Shown here: one piece after another, positions 15,589-24,714 of the stretch
How the letters are laid out: every line of letters begins with the position of its first letter
Numbering within the stretch: position 1 is the first letter of the stretch
Assembly: GCF_900105125.1 (NCBI RefSeq)
Contig: NZ_LT629750.1
Location: forward strand, 3,286,001-3,350,000
Source of the DNA: Bradyrhizobium canariense
GTDB lineage: Bacteria; Pseudomonadota; Alphaproteobacteria; Rhizobiales; Xanthobacteraceae
Direction of reading: 5' to 3'
DNA length: 64,000 bases
Notes under the pieces: model-generated
What the model was told of the DNA's origin: nothing
The model's database searches: none
The model's input: the letters and a program-made list of their open reading frames with translations, nothing else
Made by a program: the position numbers and the translations under genes

Positions 15589-17688
15589 TTGAGCGACGCC
15601 GTCAAACTCGCGCTGGTCGATCATTGCGGGGCGATCATCATCGATGCGCCACCCGTGAACGCTCTGAGCGCGGCCGTGCGCCGCGGCATCTTCGAGAGCG
15701 TTCGGGCCGCGAATGCGGATACCGCGGTTCGGGCCATTGTGATCGCCTGCGCCGGCCGCACCTTCATTGCCGGTGCGGATATCACCGAATTCGGCAAACC
15801 GCCGCAGCCGCCGGCCCTCAACGAGGTGATCACGGCCATCGAAAGCTCCAGCAAGCCGGTGATCGCGGCGATCCACGGCACTGCGCTTGGCGGCGGCATT
15901 GAACTGACGCTCGGCTGTCACTTCCGCGTTGCGGTCAAGGACGCCAAGCTCGGCTTGCCCGAGGTCAAACTCGGCCTGCTGCCCGGCGCCGGCGGAACGC
16001 AACGCCTGTCGCGGGCGGTCGGCCCGGAGTTCGGCGTCAAGATGATCGTTACCGGCGAGCCGATCGGCGCGCCCGAAGCGCTCGACCATGGCCTGATCGA
16101 CGAGATCGTCGAAGGCCCGGCGGCGGACGGTGCGATCGCATTCGCGAAGAAGGTCGTGGCGGAACAGCGCCCGCTGCGGCTGCTGCGCAATGACGATTCC
16201 AAGCTCGTGGCCGCCAAGGCTGATCGTTCACTTTTTACCGCCGCTGCTGCGGCCGCCACCAGGAAGAACCGTGGCATGAATGCGCCGCTGGCCTGCGCTG
16301 AGGCGGTGAGCTGGACGCTGGACACGCCGTTCGACGAGGCGCTGAAGAAGGAGCGCGAGGCCTTCTTGAAGCTGGTCGCCGACGATCAGTCGAAGGCACA
16401 GCGCCATGCCTTCTTCGCTGAGCGGGAAGCGGTCAAGGTTCGAGACGTTCCGGACGGCGTGAAGCCGCGTCCGGTCGGGCGCGTCGCCATCATCGGCGCC
16501 GGCACCATGGGCGGTGGCATCGCCATGTCCTTCGCCAATTCCGGCATTCCGGTGACTCTAATCGAGACCGGGGAAGAACAGCTGACGCGCGGCCTCGGCA
16601 TGATGCAAAAGAACTGGGACGCCACGGCGGCGCGCGGCGGTATCCCGGCGGATGAACCGACGAAGCGGATGGCGCTGATCGACGGCAAGGTCGGCATCGA
16701 GAACGTAGGGGATGCCGACCTCGTCATTGAGGCCGTGTTCGAGACGATGGCGATCAAGAAAGAGGTCTTCACCGCCATCGACGCCCATGCCAGGCCCGGC
16801 GCGGTGCTGGCCACCAACACCTCCTATCTCGACATCAACGAGATCGCTGCGGTCACCAGCCGGCCGCAGGACGTGCTGGGCATGCACTTCTTCTCCCCGG
16901 CCAATATCATGAAGCTGTGCGAGGTCGTGCGCGCCAAACAGACCGCGTCCGATGCGCTGCTGACCGCAACGATGCTGGCCAAGCGCATCCGCAAGACGCC
17001 GGTCGTGGTCGGCGTCTGCCATGGCTTCGTCGGCAACCGCATGCTGGCCGTCCGCGGCCTGCAGGGAGAGGCCCTGCTCAAGAGCGGCGCGCTTCCGGAA
17101 CAGGTAGACGCGGTGCTGACGCGGTTCGGCTTTTCTATGGGGCCGTTCGCCATGGGCGATCTTGCAGGTCTCGATATCGGCTGGCGTTCGCGTCAGGACC
17201 GAGGCATTCGCTGGGACATTGCCGATGCCATCTGCGAGGCCGGCCGCCTCGGGCAGAAGACCTCCAAGGGCTATTACCGATACGAGCCCGGGTCGCGTGC
17301 GCCGATTCCGGACCCGGAGGTCGAACAATTGATCGACGGGACGTGTAAGCGGCTCGGCCTGACCCGTCGCGCCATCGGCGATCAAGAAATTCTGGAGCGC
17401 ATGATCTATCCGATGATCAATGAAGGCGCGCGCATCCTCGAAGAGAAGATCGCCGCGCGTCCCGGCGACATCGATGTGATCTGGCTGCACGGCTATGGCT
17501 GGCCGATCCATCGCGGCGGGCCAATGTTCTATGCGGATCTCGTTGGCCTCAAGACCATCGTCGAACGCCTCGAATTCTATGCACGGAGCCTGAACGAGCC
17601 GGCGTTAAGGCCGACCGCTCTGCTCGCGCGCCTCGCAGGCGAAGGCGCATCCTTTGCCTCGCTCAACACTGCGACAAACCCCGGTTGA
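15589..17688 (+). CDS. pimF: Bifunctional enoyl-CoA hydratase / 3-hydroxyacyl-CoA dehydrogenase
   Basis: About 699 residues. The N-terminal crotonase domain has the oxyanion-hole stretches AGRTFIAGADI and HGTALGGGIEL and the catalytic region LPEVKLGLLPGAGGTQ. A Rossmann domain then begins with VAIIGAGTMGGGIAMSFA near residue 300, followed by HFFSPANIMKL and two C-terminal 3-hydroxyacyl-CoA dehydrogenase domains. It hydrates enoyl-CoA and oxidises the alcohol with NAD+. I take the TTG at 15589 as start because GGGAGA lies seven bases upstream; the ATG at 15547 abuts the hairpin and lacks a ribosome binding site. It resembles monofunctional-operon FadJ/PimF proteins. Confidence 0.85.
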   Translation: MSDAVKLALVDHCGAIIIDAPPVNALSAAVRRGIFESVRAANADTAVRAIVIACAGRTFIAGADITEFGKPPQPPALNEVITAIESSSKPVIAAIHGTALGGGIELTLGCHFRVAVKDAKLGLPEVKLGLLPGAGGTQRLSRAVGPEFGVKMIVTGEPIGAPEALDHGLIDEIVEGPAADGAIAFAKKVVAEQRPLRLLRNDDSKLVAAKADRSLFTAAAAAATRKNRGMNAPLACAEAVSWTLDTPFDEALKKEREAFLKLVADDQSKAQRHAFFAEREAVKVRDVPDGVKPRPVGRVAIIGAGTMGGGIAMSFANSGIPVTLIETGEEQLTRGLGMMQKNWDATAARGGIPADEPTKRMALIDGKVGIENVGDADLVIEAVFETMAIKKEVFTAIDAHARPGAVLATNTSYLDINEIAAVTSRPQDVLGMHFFSPANIMKLCEVVRAKQTASDALLTATMLAKRIRKTPVVVGVCHGFVGNRMLAVRGLQGEALLKSGALPEQVDAVLTRFGFSMGPFAMGDLAGLDIGWRSRQDRGIRWDIADAICEAGRLGQKTSKGYYRYEPGSRAPIPDPEVEQLIDGTCKRLGLTRRAIGDQEILERMIYPMINEGARILEEKIAARPGDIDVIWLHGYGWPIHRGGPMFYADLVGLKTIVERLEFYARSLNEPALRPTALLARLAGEGASFASLNTATNPG

Positions 17689-17818
17689 CGGGATTCCAGC
17701 CGGCGAAATGAAGAGGCCGCTACACGCTCTGTTTGCTCGCGCCGGTCGACGCGCGAGCTATCGCGCTGCAGTAAATGCTGTGCTGAACAATAAGTGACAC
17801 TGATCTGATTAAATCTTT

Positions 17819-17857
17819 ATCACTCGTAGGCGAGCATTAAGCTTGTGCACGAGCGAG
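17819..17857. promoter_or_regulatory. Two adjacent MarR-type operator-like motifs (transporter promoter)
   Basis: At 17819-17835 the minus strand reads GCTCGCCTACGAGTGAT, two bases different from the pimA site. At 17841-17857 the plus strand reads GCTTGTGCACGAGCGAG, a looser match with its own dyad. They are back to back 57-95 bases upstream of the ABC binding-protein gene. The region between pimF and that gene thus has its own controlled promoter. Confidence 0.5.
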
Positions 17858-17913
17858 TTACGAATTAGCGTTCTGCGAAATGTCAATCGGTCGTAACTCG
17901 GGGATTTAAGAAC

Positions 17914-18996
17914 ATGAAGAAGCTTCTCGCTGTTTTTCTCCTGACCGTTTCTGCCTGCGGCGTAGTTGAAAGCGCCGCAGCTGCGGAAAAGATCAACGTC
18001 CTGCTTCCGCAGCGAAATGCGAATGAGGCAATCGCACCGTTCATCGCTGCGAAATATCTCGGTTACCTCGGCAACGAAGGGCTCGATGTTGACTACATCC
18101 TGGTGGCGGGATCGAACGAGGTCGCAATCCAGGTTGCTACGGGCAACGCTCCGATCGGTTGGGCAAGCCCCGCGCAGGCCGTGATCGGCATGCAGGAAGG
18201 CGCACCTGCGCCCCTGGACCTGCGCTATTTCTCCAGTGTCGAATATCGCAACATCTGGTCGATCTCGGTACCTGCGGACAGCCCCATCAAATCCGTAGCG
18301 GAACTCAAGGGCAAGCGCATCGGCGTAACGGCGCTCGGCAGCGCCGGCATGAACTACGGAAAGGCCTATCTGCGGGCCGCCGGCCTCAATCCCGATCGCG
18401 ACATCACCTTCATTCCGATCGGTGCAGGCGGGCAGGCGATCACCGCGATGAAGCAGAAGATGGTTGATGCCATCGTGTTCTGGGAGACTGCCAACGTCAC
18501 CTTCGACATCGCCGGGTCGCCAGTCAGGCAACTGCCGATCGACAAGAAGCTCGCATTTCTGCCGGACGTGTCGCTGCTCGCCACAAACGACACGATCAAG
18601 AACAATCCCAAGCTCCTGATTCGCTTTGGCCGCGCATTAGCGAAAGGTCTGGACTTTTGTCTCGCCAATCGTCCCGCCTGCGTGCTGATGACGTGGAAGG
18701 TTTATCCCGAGAGCAAGCCCACGGAAGGCAGTTCTGAGCAGAAGCTTGAACGTGGTCTGAAGATGATTGCGACCTTGGACAGTTGGATAGATGATCAACT
18801 GGGCGACAAACGAGGCGAATTCATCGAATCCCGCTGGAGTGATCTCAGTGACTTCCTTCTTCAGGGCGGCCAGATCACCAAGCCGGTTCCCGCGTCGCGG
18901 ATGTATACGGGCGAGTTCATCGGCGGGATCAACAACTACGATCGCGCAGCGATCGTGAAGCAGGCGAAAGAATTCGACCTGAAGTCGCTGCAGTGA
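17914..18996 (+). CDS. ABC importer periplasmic binding protein, TauA/SsuA (NMT1) type
   Basis: Periplasmic solute-binding protein of 360 residues with a signal peptide (MKKLL, hydrophobic stretch, cleavage near ESAAAA-EK). The body has the NMT1/SsuA fold: the conserved patches are GSNEVAIQVATG, ELKGKRIGV and GSAGMNYGKAYL. The ATPase and permease follow on the same strand. Family members carry sulfonates, pyrimidines, or aromatic and dicarboxylic acids. Motifs shared with the nic and pim promoters suggest import of a compound used by those pathways. It starts at 17914 behind GGGGA. A close paralogue without partner genes lies at 37218-38303. Confidence 0.83.
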   Translation: MKKLLAVFLLTVSACGVVESAAAAEKINVLLPQRNANEAIAPFIAAKYLGYLGNEGLDVDYILVAGSNEVAIQVATGNAPIGWASPAQAVIGMQEGAPAPLDLRYFSSVEYRNIWSISVPADSPIKSVAELKGKRIGVTALGSAGMNYGKAYLRAAGLNPDRDITFIPIGAGGQAITAMKQKMVDAIVFWETANVTFDIAGSPVRQLPIDKKLAFLPDVSLLATNDTIKNNPKLLIRFGRALAKGLDFCLANRPACVLMTWKVYPESKPTEGSSEQKLERGLKMIATLDSWIDDQLGDKRGEFIESRWSDLSDFLLQGGQITKPVPASRMYTGEFIGGINNYDRAAIVKQAKEFDLKSLQ

Positions 18997-19069
18997 CCAG
19001 CCGTTCGATCAAAGATTCGGGGCCTGAAAGAAACTTGCAGCGCCAATATTCAATTAACAAGATTCCTTC

Positions 19070-19900
19070 ATGCTGACTTCCTCCTCAAGTACATCCGATG
19101 AGCCGGGACAGCACCGGGGTCGAACGTTCATCACGATCGAGAATGTCGAAAAGAAATTCTCGACGCATTCCGGTGACGTCGTGACGGCATTGGCCAAGGT
19201 CAACCTCGACATCAGGGAGAACGAGTTCGTCTCGGTCGTCGGGCCAAGTGGCTGCGGCAAGACAACGCTGCTGCGCATATTGGCGGGTCTGTCGTCTGTC
19301 ACGTCCGGCGTGGTCAAGTTCGACGGCGATAGTCTTCGCGGTCCACGATCCGATGTCGGCATCGTCTTTCAGCAGGCGCTTCTGCTGCCCTGGAATACGG
19401 TGCTCGACAATGTCCTGCTGTCGCCTCACCTCAAGAACGATCGTTCCGAGGCGACGAGGCACCGGGCCGAAGGGCTGCTCGCGTTTATGGGCCTTGCTGA
19501 CTTCGCCAAAAAATATCCGTTCGAATTGTCGGGCGGCATGCAGCAGCGCGTTGCGATCTGCCGCGCGCTGATGCGCGAGCCGAAGGTCCTGCTGATGGAC
19601 GAGCCGTTCGGCGCGCTCGATGCCATGACGCGCGAATCGCTCAATGTCGAACTGATGCGTGTCTGCTCCGAGGAGAAGAAGACGGTTCTCTTCATCACGC
19701 ACAGCATTCCCGAGGCAGTTCTGCTCGGAGACCGCGTGGTCGTCATGTCGCCTCGGCCCGGCCGAATCTCCGAGATCATCGACGTCGACATCGCACGGCC
19801 GCGAAGACTGAAGACAATGGCAAACAGGCGATTCGGTGAAATCTGCGACCAGATCCGGACCATTTTCGGTTCCGACGCTCCGATGGTGACCGCGCTATGA
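19070..19900 (+). CDS. ABC importer ATPase, SsuB/TauB type
   Basis: ATP-binding subunit of 276 residues. Walker A is GPSGCGKTTLL near residue 60, the Q-loop is VFQQALLLPW, the signature is LSGGMQQRVAICRAL and Walker B is VLLMDEPFGALD. These are typical of the nitrate/taurine/sulfonate importer ATPases. It energises uptake with the permease encoded by the next gene, whose start overlaps its stop by four bases, and with the binding protein encoded upstream. Confidence 0.88.
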   Translation: MLTSSSSTSDEPGQHRGRTFITIENVEKKFSTHSGDVVTALAKVNLDIRENEFVSVVGPSGCGKTTLLRILAGLSSVTSGVVKFDGDSLRGPRSDVGIVFQQALLLPWNTVLDNVLLSPHLKNDRSEATRHRAEGLLAFMGLADFAKKYPFELSGGMQQRVAICRALMREPKVLLMDEPFGALDAMTRESLNVELMRVCSEEKKTVLFITHSIPEAVLLGDRVVVMSPRPGRISEIIDVDIARPRRLKTMANRRFGEICDQIRTIFGSDAPMVTAL

Positions 19901-20691
19901 AGAACGCACGTCTGAATCTGATGTCCCCCAGCTATCAGGTGTTTGGCCTCGCGGTCGTCCTGCTCGCGGTCTGGGAAGGCATCTGCCGCTACGGCCACGT
20001 CTCGCCGCTGGTGCTGCCGGCGCCCGGCGGCATTGTGGTTCGCTTGTACGGAATGTTCGCCGAAGGATCGGTGTGGCCGCATCTCATGGTCACCCTGACC
20101 GAAGTTCTGATCGGGTTTGGCGTCGGCATCGCGTCAGGGCTCGTGGTGGGGGCGCTGGTGTCGCTGGTGCCGGCGGTCGAGAAGCTCGTGTATCCCTACC
20201 TCGTGGCGTTGCAGACGATCCCGAAAGTGGCGGTCGCGCCGCTTCTGGTCATCTGGTTTGGATACGGTCTGACCTCGAAAGTCGTCATCACCGCCTTGAT
20301 CTGCTTCTTCCCGATCCTTGTGAGCGTGATCTCCGGTTTTCATTCCACCGATCGGGATCAATTGGACATGATGAGGGCCTACGGAGCAACGACGCTGCAG
20401 ACCTTGGTGCGCCTGCGGATTCCATCCGCGTTGGTGCTGATCTTCGCCGGCCTTGAGATCGCCTCAGTGCTGTCGGTGATCGGCACCATCGTCGGGGAGT
20501 TCGTCGGCGCGCAGGCGGGCCTCGGTTACCTGATCATGACCTATAATTTCAATCTGGACATCACCGGCGTATTCGCCGTTCTGATCGTCCTTTCGGCGAT
20601 CGGTATGACGCTGCACAGCATCACGCGCTTCGCGGGCCGGCGATACATCTTCTGGATCCGGCGAGAGCCAATGGCGGTGATGCCGCACTAA
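19897..20691 (+). CDS. ABC importer permease, SsuC/TauC type
   Basis: Inner-membrane permease of 264 residues with about six hydrophobic segments and the BPD-type EAA loop (MMRAYGATTLQTLVRLRIPSA, spanning roughly residues 160-180) that docks on the ATPase. It completes the importer begun at 17914. The first 18 or so codons reappear in decayed form on the minus strand at 45220-45318, which indicates that a second copy of this transporter once existed nearby. Confidence 0.86.
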   Translation: MKNARLNLMSPSYQVFGLAVVLLAVWEGICRYGHVSPLVLPAPGGIVVRLYGMFAEGSVWPHLMVTLTEVLIGFGVGIASGLVVGALVSLVPAVEKLVYPYLVALQTIPKVAVAPLLVIWFGYGLTSKVVITALICFFPILVSVISGFHSTDRDQLDMMRAYGATTLQTLVRLRIPSALVLIFAGLEIASVLSVIGTIVGEFVGAQAGLGYLIMTYNFNLDITGVFAVLIVLSAIGMTLHSITRFAGRRYIFWIRREPMAVMPH

Positions 20692-20805
20692 GACTGTCAT
20701 CGCGCATCGAAAAGAGGCGCGGAGCCTCGCTCCCGCTTCGCCGAGATGGGGCAAGTGTGGCGATGCGGACAAATATTTTTTTGCTTAATCTGGAGTCGTT
20801 TCACG

Positions 20806-21990
20806 ATGGACTTGAACTTCACTCCCGAGGAAGTCACGTTTCGCGACGAAGTGCGTGCCTTCTTCAGGGACAATGTCGATCCTGCGGTGCGCCGGAAGCT
20901 GTTAGAAACCCGGCACATCACAAAGGATGAGCAGGTGAGCTGGCAGCGAACGCTCAATAAAAAGGGCTGGGGCGTACCGCATTGGCCGGTGGAATATGGC
21001 GGCACCGGCTGGGATGCGGTGAAGCAGTATATCTTCCTCGAGGAGCTGCAGAAATATCCCGCGCCGGTGCCGCTGCCGTTCGGCGTCAAAATGGTCGGCC
21101 CCGTCATCTACACGTTTGGAAGCGAGGCGCAGAAGAAGCATTATCTGCCGCGCATCGCCAACATGGATGACTGGTGGTGCCAGGGTTTTTCCGAGCCCGG
21201 GGCCGGCTCGGACCTGGCTTCGCTGAAGACTTCGGCAAACAAGAAGGGCGACAGCTATATCGTCAACGGCCAGAAGACCTGGACCACGCTGGCGCAGCAT
21301 GCCGACTGGATCTTCTGCCTTTGCCGCACCGATCCCGGCGCCAAGAAGCAGTCGGGCATTTCCTTCATCCTCATCGACATGAAGGCGAAGGGCATTACCG
21401 TACGCCCGATCCAGATGATTGATGGTGGGGTAGAGATCAACGAGGTCTTCTTCGATGACGTGGTGGTGCCAGCCGGGAACCTCGTCGGCGAGGAGAACAA
21501 GGGCTGGGACTATGCCAAATTCCTGCTCGGCCACGAACGCGTCAACATCGCCCGCGTCGGCATCTCCAAGGCGCGGATCGGCCGCATCAAGGAGCTGGCG
21601 TCCCAGACCATGGCCGGCGGCAGACCACTGATCGAGGATCCCTTGTTCCGGCAAAAGCTCGCCTCCACCGAGGTCGAACTGAAGGCGCTGGAACTGACGC
21701 AGATGCGGGTGGTCGCTGCCGAGGGCAAGCATGGCAAGGGCAAGCCCGATCCGGCCTCGTCGATCCTGAAGATCAAGGGCTCGGAAATCCAGCAGACGTT
21801 GACCGAGTTGCTGCTCGAGGTCACCGGTCCGTTCGCGCTGCCATTCGGGCGAGACAATGCGCGCAACACAAATGACGACTGGGCGTCGCCGATCGCGCCG
21901 ACCTATTTCAACTACCGCAAGGTGTCGATCTATGGGGGCTCCAACGAGATCCAGCGCAACATCATCGCGAAAGCGGTCTTGGGACTGTGA
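20806..21990 (+). CDS. pimC: Acyl-CoA dehydrogenase, large-subunit type
   Basis: FAD-dependent acyl-CoA dehydrogenase of 394 residues, beginning MDLNFTPEEVTFRDEVR. It contains GFSEPGAGSDLASL (the family FAD/substrate motif) near residue 130 and ends with YGGSNEIQRNIIAKAVLGL. It closely fits the pimeloyl-CoA dehydrogenase large subunit PimC and probably pairs with PimD. The start at 20806, with GGAG 10 bases upstream, is preferred to the longer frame from 20746. It is separated from pimF by the ABC importer genes, unlike the compact pim operon of Rhodopseudomonas. Confidence 0.82.
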   Translation: MDLNFTPEEVTFRDEVRAFFRDNVDPAVRRKLLETRHITKDEQVSWQRTLNKKGWGVPHWPVEYGGTGWDAVKQYIFLEELQKYPAPVPLPFGVKMVGPVIYTFGSEAQKKHYLPRIANMDDWWCQGFSEPGAGSDLASLKTSANKKGDSYIVNGQKTWTTLAQHADWIFCLCRTDPGAKKQSGISFILIDMKAKGITVRPIQMIDGGVEINEVFFDDVVVPAGNLVGEENKGWDYAKFLLGHERVNIARVGISKARIGRIKELASQTMAGGRPLIEDPLFRQKLASTEVELKALELTQMRVVAAEGKHGKGKPDPASSILKIKGSEIQQTLTELLLEVTGPFALPFGRDNARNTNDDWASPIAPTYFNYRKVSIYGGSNEIQRNIIAKAVLGL

Positions 21991-22005
21991 TCTGCCGAAA
22001 CGGCC

Positions 22006-22090
22006 TCATTGCGAGGAGCGCAGCGACGAAGGGTTCCAGAGGCCTCGATCGAGGCCTGGATTGATTCGGCGCAAGAGCGCCTCGCAATGA
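22006..22090. repeat. Palindromic intergenic repeat unit (Bradyrhizobium-type)
   Basis: The outer arms TCATTGCGAGGAGCGC and GAGCGCCTCGCAATGA pair with each other, and the core GGCCTCGATCGAGGCC (22041-22056) is a perfect 16-bp palindrome. Such units, whose ends read TCATTGCGAG and CTCGCAATGA, are scattered between genes in Bradyrhizobium and Rhodopseudomonas. It sits between pimC and pimD and could form a long hairpin in the message that separates their expression. Confidence 0.75.
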
Positions 22091-22144
22091 AGGCGACTTC
22101 GAACATTCACCACGCGCGTCGCGCGCGATCCGAGAGAAAAGAAA

Positions 22145-23287
22145 ATGGATTTTGATCTTTCCGAGGAGCAGCGCCTCCTCAAGGACAGCATCGACGGGCT
22201 GCTGAAATCGTCTTACGATTTCGAGGCCCGCAAGAAATATCGCGCCGAGAAGGGTGGTTACAGCAAAGCGATCTGGGGCAAGTTCGCCGAACAGGGCCTG
22301 CTCGGCCTGCCTTTCTCGGAGGATGACGACGGCTTCGGCGCCGGCCCGATCGAGACCATGATCGTGATGGAGGCGCTCGGTCGGAATCTGGTGATCGAGC
22401 CTTATCTCGACACGGTGGTGCTCGGCGGCGGTTTCCTACGCCGTGGGTCAAGCGAGCAGCGCGCAGCCCATCTCCCGGGGATCATTGACGGCTCCAAGAC
22501 CTTGGCATTCGCCCAGCTGGAGCGCGACTCGCGCTATGATCTCGGCGATGTCACCACATCTGCGAAGAAGAGCGGCTCGGGTTATGTGCTCAACGGCGAG
22601 AAATTTGTCGCCGGTCATGGCGACACCGCCGGCACCATTATCGTCACCGCCCGCACCGCGGGCGGCCAGCGTGACGTTAAGGGCGTCGGTGTGTTCGTGG
22701 TGCCCGCAAATGCCAAGGGCGTCGATACGCGCGGCTACGAGACTCAGGACGGCAGCCGCGCTGCCGATATCAAACTCAGCAATGTCGAGGTTGGCGCCGA
22801 CGCGGTGATCGGCCATGCTGAGGCCGGTCTATCCATTGTCAACCAGGTAGTCGACGACGCCCGCATCGCGCTGTGCGCCGAGGCGGTCGGCGCGATGGAG
22901 GAGGCTCTCAAGATCTCCGTCGAATATATCAAGGAGCGCAAGCAGTTCGGTGTCGCCATTGGCTCGTTCCAGGCCCTGCAGCACCGCGCCGCCGACATGT
23001 TCACCGCGCTGGAGACCGCGCGCAGCATGTCTTACCTGGCCTCGATGGCGTCGAGCTTCACTGATCTTGACGAGCGCGCCAAGACTGTCGCGGCCGCCAA
23101 GGTGCAGATCGGCCGCTCCGCGCGCTTCATAGGCCAGAGCGGTGTTCATCTGCATGGTGGCATTGGGGTTACCATGGAATATCGCATCGGCCATTACTTC
23201 AAGCGGCTGACTATGATCGATCACCAGTTCGGTGACACCGATTTCCATCTGGCCCGCATCGCCGCGATGGGCGGGGTCGTCGGGTGA
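22145..23287 (+). CDS. pimD: Acyl-CoA dehydrogenase, small-subunit type
   Basis: Acyl-CoA dehydrogenase of 380 residues starting MDFDLSEEQRLLKDSIDGLL. The central beta domain and C-terminal helices with KERKQFGVAIGSFQALQHR and HLHGGIGVTMEYRIGHYFKR are clear. It fits the pimeloyl-CoA dehydrogenase small subunit PimD, the partner of PimC in a heteromeric enzyme that makes the 2,3-enoyl-CoA. The two genes are split by the palindromic repeat. A purine-rich GAGAGAAAAGAAA stretch precedes the start. Confidence 0.82.
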   Translation: MDFDLSEEQRLLKDSIDGLLKSSYDFEARKKYRAEKGGYSKAIWGKFAEQGLLGLPFSEDDDGFGAGPIETMIVMEALGRNLVIEPYLDTVVLGGGFLRRGSSEQRAAHLPGIIDGSKTLAFAQLERDSRYDLGDVTTSAKKSGSGYVLNGEKFVAGHGDTAGTIIVTARTAGGQRDVKGVGVFVVPANAKGVDTRGYETQDGSRAADIKLSNVEVGADAVIGHAEAGLSIVNQVVDDARIALCAEAVGAMEEALKISVEYIKERKQFGVAIGSFQALQHRAADMFTALETARSMSYLASMASSFTDLDERAKTVAAAKVQIGRSARFIGQSGVHLHGGIGVTMEYRIGHYFKRLTMIDHQFGDTDFHLARIAAMGGVVG

Positions 23288-23437
23288 TTCATGCCGCCCG
23301 TGGCGCCAATGTGAGTCATGGCATCGCGCTGTTGGCTGTCCGAGGATGTCATCCTGCCCTTTAATTGCGGTTTGTTGTCAAGCTTAGGGCGTAATCAGGC
23401 TGTTATTCGAAGTGCGTTCCTAGCTCCGGTGTCGTCG

Positions 23438-23468
23438 AAAAAAATCGGCGGCCCACAGGTCGCCGATT
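23438..23468 (-). terminator. Rho-independent terminator of the 23.5-24.7 kb gene
   Basis: Read on the minus strand, AATCGGCG and CGCCGATT form an eight-base-pair stem around a ten-base loop, followed directly by a run of seven T. It lies about 20 bases past the stop of the minus-strand binding-protein gene and also separates it from the convergent pimD. Confidence 0.82.
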
Positions 23469-23487
23469 GGATCTCAGGGCTCGGCAA

Positions 23488-24714
23488 CTAACCCGCCGGA
23501 CCCGCATCCTCCAGGATCGGGCCGAACAGCTCCCAGCGCTCGCCGTTAAACCGCATCATCTTGAATTGCTTGTGGATGCGGTAGTCGGTAGGTGAGGTGT
23601 TGATTTTGATCCCGGGTAGCGCTAAGTCAGCTTCGAAATCCTTGAGCGAGGTCGCCTGCTTCATGACGTTCTCGCGCGTCAGGTCGTTGCCGCACTGCTC
23701 GAGTACGTGGACCAGAAGCTGCGCGACGCTGTAGCCATAGGTGTTGAAGTTCGAGCCCTTGTCTCCGTCCGGATAATACTTCTCCATGAAGGCGAAATAG
23801 CGCTTTACGCCCGGATCGTCCTTCCATTGCGGATCGAGCGGCTCCTTGCCGTAATTGGTGCTGATGATGCCCTTGGCGTTTTCGAGCCCGGCCGGTTTCA
23901 GGACACTGCCGACCGAGGTAGCCTTCAAACTGATGATCTGCACCGGATGCCAATCACTCTCGGCGATTTTCTTGATCGCCTGCGCCGCCTGCTTCGGCGT
24001 GGTGGCACTGAAGAACAGGTCGGCGCCAGAATCCTTGATCCTGAGGATCTGCGAGTCGACCGTGGGATCAGTCACCTCGTAGGACGCTTCGGTCACGATC
24101 ATCTTCGCAGCCTTGTCACCGAGGCCGGCCTTGAGGCCGTTCAGATAATCTTTGCCAAAGTCGTCATTCTGATAGAGCACGCCGATCTTGGCGTCCGGAT
24201 GCTCCTTCAGAATGTACTGGCCATAGATGCGCCCCTCGACGAAGTTGTTCGGATCATAGCCCATGGTCCACCGAAAGTTCTTCGGATCGGAGAATCTTGA
24301 GGCGCTGGCGGCCGCGAACAGCTGCGGCACCTTCCTGGAATTGAGATATTTCTGCACGGCTGCGTTTGAAGGCGTGCCGAGTATCTGGAAGGTCAGGAGC
24401 ACTTCGTCGCTCTCGACGAGCTTGCGCACCTGCTCCACCGCCTTCGGCGGCGAATAGGCGTCATCGTACTGGATCAAATTGATCTTGCGGCCGTTGATGC
24501 CGCCCTGGTCGTTGATCATCTTGAAATAGGCGGCCTCGGTCTTGCCGATCGAGGCATAAGCCGACGCCGGTCCCGAAAACGGCATGGTCTGGCCGACCTT
24601 GACCTCGGTATCGTTGGCGCCCCGGTCGTATTTCTTCTGGGCATTGGCCGCAGAGATCGACAGCGCCATGGTCAGCGCCGTTGCCATGGCCAGATTCAGA
24701 ATTCCATTCCTCAT
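23488..24714 (-). CDS. ABC importer binding protein, branched-chain amino acid (LivK) type
   Basis: Periplasmic binding protein of 408 residues with signal peptide (MRNGILNLAMATALTMALS, cleavage near ANA-QK) and the type I periplasmic-binding fold: VKVGQTMPFSGPASAY, NDQGGINGRKINL and LVESDEVLLTF. Despite the family name, such proteins in these bacteria often bind aromatic or dicarboxylic acids. No permease or ATPase gene of the Liv type is next to it, so it must use components from elsewhere, perhaps those at 58.8-62.2 kb. The ATG at 24714, behind AAGGAAA, is preferred to a TTG two codons earlier. It lies convergent with pimD, as binding-protein genes often do beside pim genes. Confidence 0.8.
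   Translation of the reverse strand: MRNGILNLAMATALTMALSISAANAQKKYDRGANDTEVKVGQTMPFSGPASAYASIGKTEAAYFKMINDQGGINGRKINLIQYDDAYSPPKAVEQVRKLVESDEVLLTFQILGTPSNAAVQKYLNSRKVPQLFAAASASRFSDPKNFRWTMGYDPNNFVEGRIYGQYILKEHPDAKIGVLYQNDDFGKDYLNGLKAGLGDKAAKMIVTEASYEVTDPTVDSQILRIKDSGADLFFSATTPKQAAQAIKKIAESDWHPVQIISLKATSVGSVLKPAGLENAKGIISTNYGKEPLDPQWKDDPGVKRYFAFMEKYYPDGDKGSNFNTYGYSVAQLLVHVLEQCGNDLTRENVMKQATSLKDFEADLALPGIKINTSPTDYRIHKQFKMMRFNGERWELFGPILEDAGPAG

Noticed and set aside
14578..17511. Long minus-strand reading frames (503 and 317 codons) opposite pimB and pimF
   Set aside because: They are mirror frames of GC-rich genes with full family motifs on the plus strand; they show no domains and no ribosome binding sites.
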